NCBI GenBank assembly: GCA_002422455.1
Contig: DIVK01000089.1
Location: 542 to 8,486 of the forward strand
Origin: Rhodoferax sp. UBA6134
GTDB lineage: Bacteria > Pseudomonadota > Gammaproteobacteria > Burkholderiales > Burkholderiaceae_C
DNA: 7,945 bases
Direction of reading: 5' to 3'
Notes under the pieces: model-generated
What the model was told of the DNA's origin: nothing
Databases searched by the model: none
What the model saw: only the letters and a program-made list of their open reading frames with translations
Made by a program: the position numbers and the translations under genes
Part shown: one piece after another, positions 5,444-7,945 of the stretch
How positions within the stretch are numbered: position 1 is the first letter of the stretch
Layout of the letters: every line of letters begins with the position of its first letter

Positions 5444-7632
5444 GCCCGGCTGGCGTGCCCGTGTCCGTGTTGCCGTGCGCGCCGGGGCGGGCCTGGCCCA
5501 TGGGCGCCAGCGCCATCACCCGGCACGGACGCGAGGGCGTGAACTTCGCGGTTTATTCGCGCCATGCGCAGCGCATCGAAGTCTGTCTGTACGACGCGCA
5601 GGGCAGCCGGGAGACGGGACGGGTCACCTTGCCGTTGTGCAGCAACGGCGTATGGCACGGCTTCGTCGCCGGGCTGGGCGTCGGGCAGTTGTACGGGCTG
5701 CGCGCACACGGGCCGTACCAGCCCCTGCGCGGGCTGCGCTTCAACCCGGCCAAACTGTTGCTTGACCCCTTTGCACGAGACATCGTGGGGGAGACGCACT
5801 ACCTGTCGCTGGAGCGCGACTATGCGGGGCAGCCGACAAAGCATGCCACGGTGCTGGACGCCTTGCCAGATGCCGGGGACAACGCAGCCCGCATCCCCAA
5901 AGCCCGGGTGCTGGACCTGGCGGCGGAGTTGCAAGCCGGTGCCGCCGTTGCCGCGCGGCCCCAGGTGGCGCTGGCACAAACGGTGCTGTATGAGGCACAC
6001 GTCAAGGGCCTGACACAACGCCACCCGGACGTGCCGGCCGCGCTCAGGGGCTGCTATGCCGGTCTGGTCAGCGCCCCTTTGCTGGCGCACTACCAGCGGC
6101 TGGGCATCACGACGTTGTGCCTGCTGCCGGTGCAGCTGCACATCCCCGAGGCGCACCTGCTTGAAAAAGGGTTGCGCAACTATTGGGGTTACAACACGCT
6201 GGGCTACTTTATTCCGGAGCCCCGCTACGCCAGTGGCCACTACCCCGATGCGCGCGCCGAATTCCGGCACATGGTGGACCAGTTGCACCGGCACGGTCTG
6301 GAGGTGGTGCTGGACGTGGTGTTCAACCACAGCGCGGAGAGCGACACCTTCGGGCCCACTTTAAGCTGGCGCGGTCTGGACAACGCCAGCTGGTATGCGC
6401 ATGACCGGGCCGGCCAGTATCTCAATTTCAGCGGCTGCGGCAACAGCCTCGATCTGGCGCAGCCCTGTGCCTTGCAACTGGTGATGGACAGCCTGCGCTG
6501 GTGGGTGCAGGCCTTCGGGGTGGATGGGTTTCGCTTCGACCTGGCCACGGCCCTGGGGCGTGACCCGCTGCTGCAGTGGCATTTTCACCCGATGTCCGGC
6601 CTGCTGGCGGCCATCGCGCAAGACCCGGTGCTGGCCGGGGTCAAGCTGATCGCCGAACCCTGGGACTTCGGGCCGGGTGCTTACCAGCTGGGACGATTTC
6701 CCGCGGGCTGGCACGAGTGGAACGACCGTTTTCGTGATACCAGCCGGGCTTTCTGGCTGGGCTTTGACTGCACGCGCGGCGAGCTGGCGCGTCGGCTGAC
6801 GGGCTCCAGCGACCGCTTCGAGCATGACGGGCGCGGCCCCTTGTCGAGCATCAATCTGGTCACGGCGCACGACGGGATGACGCTGGCCGATCTGACGTCC
6901 TACCGTCACAAGCACAACCTGGCCAACGGCGAACACAATCGCGACGGACACCACAACAACCTCAGCGCCAACGCCGGGGTGGAGGGGCCGACGCCGGATG
7001 AAGCGGTGCAGGCGCTGCGCGGGCAGTGGCGGCGCGCCCTGCTGGCCACGCTGTTTTGCGCCCAGGGGATTCCGCAGTTGCTGGCCGGCGATGAGTTCGG
7101 GCAATCCCAGCACGGCAACAACAATGCCTATTGCCAGGACAACGAGACGGGCTGGCTGGACTGGCCCGGCGCTGACACCGGCCTGACCGATTTTGTGGCG
7201 GGCCTGATCCACCTGCGCCATGCCCACGCGGCCTGGCGCCATGCCCGCTGGTTCACGGGCCGTGCGAGTACCGCTGCCGGGGCGCCGGACATCAGCTGGC
7301 GCAATCCGGACGGCAGTGCGCCGACGCCGGCCGATTGGGAAGACCCGCAGTCCCGCAGCCTGGCCTGTCTGATCGAGGTGGCGGACGAAGTGATGGCGGA
7401 TGAAGTCGTGGGTGGGGGCCTGGCGCCGGGCGAGCGCTGGTTGCTGCTGTTTCATGCCGCCTCCGAACCGATGCCGTTTGCGCTGCCGCCGGGGCGCTGG
7501 CGGCTGGTGCTCGACAGCGCGACGGCCTGTGCGTTGCCGCAAGCCCGCTGGGGGGCCGCCCGGCCGTGCGTCAATGACGTGACGCTGCCGCCCCATTCGG
7601 TGTTTGGACTGGTACAGACGGACAGGCCATGA
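5440..7632 (+). CDS. glgX: Glycogen debranching enzyme GlgX (GH13, isoamylase/TreX type)
   Basis: The 730-residue protein hydrolyses alpha-1,6 branch links of phosphorylase-trimmed glycogen, releasing short maltodextrins. An N-terminal CBM48-like region begins with a PMGASAI...GVNFAVYS block (residues 20-40). The GH13 barrel contains YEAHVKGLT (184-192), NYWGYNTLGYFIPEPRYAS (247-265), VVFNHSAE, VDGFRFDLA with nucleophile D367, IAEPWDFGPGAYQ with acid/base E406, and TAHDGMTLADL with D478. The order and spacing fit GlgX/TreX well; E. coli GlgX is about 657 residues. The extra length is partly in a loop near residues 640-665 that carries a five-residue duplication. The ATG at 5440 overlaps the glgB stop as ATGA, so translation is probably coupled to glgB. 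An earlier in-frame ATG at 5362 lies inside glgB and precedes no conserved sequence. Its stop overlaps the malQ start in the same way. Confidence 0.96.
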   Translation: MSPAGVPVSVLPCAPGRAWPMGASAITRHGREGVNFAVYSRHAQRIEVCLYDAQGSRETGRVTLPLCSNGVWHGFVAGLGVGQLYGLRAHGPYQPLRGLRFNPAKLLLDPFARDIVGETHYLSLERDYAGQPTKHATVLDALPDAGDNAARIPKARVLDLAAELQAGAAVAARPQVALAQTVLYEAHVKGLTQRHPDVPAALRGCYAGLVSAPLLAHYQRLGITTLCLLPVQLHIPEAHLLEKGLRNYWGYNTLGYFIPEPRYASGHYPDARAEFRHMVDQLHRHGLEVVLDVVFNHSAESDTFGPTLSWRGLDNASWYAHDRAGQYLNFSGCGNSLDLAQPCALQLVMDSLRWWVQAFGVDGFRFDLATALGRDPLLQWHFHPMSGLLAAIAQDPVLAGVKLIAEPWDFGPGAYQLGRFPAGWHEWNDRFRDTSRAFWLGFDCTRGELARRLTGSSDRFEHDGRGPLSSINLVTAHDGMTLADLTSYRHKHNLANGEHNRDGHHNNLSANAGVEGPTPDEAVQALRGQWRRALLATLFCAQGIPQLLAGDEFGQSQHGNNNAYCQDNETGWLDWPGADTGLTDFVAGLIHLRHAHAAWRHARWFTGRASTAAGAPDISWRNPDGSAPTPADWEDPQSRSLACLIEVADEVMADEVVGGGLAPGERWLLLFHAASEPMPFALPPGRWRLVLDSATACALPQARWGAARPCVNDVTLPPHSVFGLVQTDRP
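7381..7410 (+). repeat. Imperfect 15-base tandem duplication inside glgX
   Basis: Two adjacent 15-base units, 7381-7395 and 7396-7410, match at 12 of 15 positions and encode ADEVM and ADEVV (residues 648-657). They lie in the loop between the barrel and the C-terminal beta domain, where length varies between GlgX proteins, so this looks like a small in-frame duplication that was tolerated. Confidence 0.75.
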
Positions 7633-7945
7633 ACCCGACGCACGCAACCATCTTTGCGCGGCGCACCAGTGGCGTACTGCTGCACCTCACCTCACTGCCC
7701 GGCGCCCGCGGTTGCGGCGATCTGGGGACGCAGGCCTACCGCTTTGTGGACTGGCTGGCGGCGGCCGGGCAGCGGCTGTGGCAGATCCTGCCGTTCTCCC
7801 CGGTCGGGCCGGGCAACTCGCCGTACCACAGCGCCTCGACCTTCGCGGGCAATCCGCTGCTGGTGGACCTGGAAGAGCTGGAGCGCTGCGGCTGGCTGGC
7901 GCCCCGGCCCGATCCCGGCTTCGAGTCCGCCCGCTGCGATTTTGA
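7629..7945 (+). CDS. malQ: 4-alpha-glucanotransferase (amylomaltase, GH77), N-terminal fragment cut by window edge
   Basis: The frame from the ATG at 7629 stays open to the window end, giving 105 complete codons. The fragment is typical of the GH77 N-terminus: RRTSGVLLHLTSLPG (residues 12-26), CGDLGTQAYRFVDWLAAAGQ (29-48), LWQILPFSPVGPGNSPYHS (50-68) and STFAGNPLLVDLEEL (70-84). MalQ transfers alpha-1,4 glucan segments between maltodextrins and releases glucose, so it can lengthen the short chains freed by GlgX until phosphorylase can use them. The start overlaps the glgX stop as ATGA; an AGG at 7624-7626 lies only two bases from the ATG, so coupling to glgX translation is more likely than independent initiation. 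The catalytic residues lie beyond the window. It is the third member of the glgB-glgX-malQ unit. Confidence 0.92.
   Translation, partial: MNPTHATIFARRTSGVLLHLTSLPGARGCGDLGTQAYRFVDWLAAAGQRLWQILPFSPVGPGNSPYHSASTFAGNPLLVDLEELERCGWLAPRPDPGFESARCDF

Overview
The window is GC-rich, tightly packed bacterial DNA. The protein families and their sequence style suggest a betaproteobacterium, most likely Burkholderiales (Comamonadaceae-like, for example a Rhodoferax or Polaromonas relative). This taxonomic placing is inferred from recall of family members, not from a search. Seven protein genes are supported. No tRNA, rRNA, CRISPR, insertion sequence or prophage signal was seen.

Layout. (1) 1-313, minus: the N-terminal 104 residues of a membrane sensor with a MASE3 domain, cut by the window edge. 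(2) 314-600: intergenic region between two divergent genes, with an inverted repeat and an AT-richer patch. (3) 601-1239, plus: a metallo-beta-lactamase-fold hydrolase of the GloC/YcbL (type II glyoxalase) group. (4) 1276-2124, minus: an exported M48 zinc metallopeptidase, convergent with gloC. (5) 2170-3495, plus: an AmpG-family muropeptide permease, divergent from the peptidase across only 45 bases. (6) 3536-7945, plus: a glycogen/alpha-glucan operon, glgB (branching enzyme), glgX (debranching enzyme) and the start of malQ (4-alpha-glucanotransferase). Each start codon after glgB overlaps the previous stop as ATGA.

How the genes work together. GlgB introduces alpha-1,6 branches into glycogen. 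GlgX removes the short outer branches left after phosphorylase action. MalQ rearranges the released maltodextrins into chains that phosphorylase can use. The order branch, debranch, disproportionate, with two translationally coupled junctions, points to a single glycogen turnover unit that probably continues downstream, perhaps with glgC, glgA or glgP. The M48 peptidase and AmpG form a separate divergent pair, both tied to the cell envelope. The MASE3 sensor and gloC look like unrelated housekeeping or signalling neighbours.

I found no convincing new biological system here. The items worth a second look are small: coupling and missing Shine-Dalgarno sequences in the glg operon, the very short divergent ampG/M48 promoter region, a hairpin between ampG and glgB, and two partial edge genes that are easy to overlook because each lacks a stop codon inside the window.
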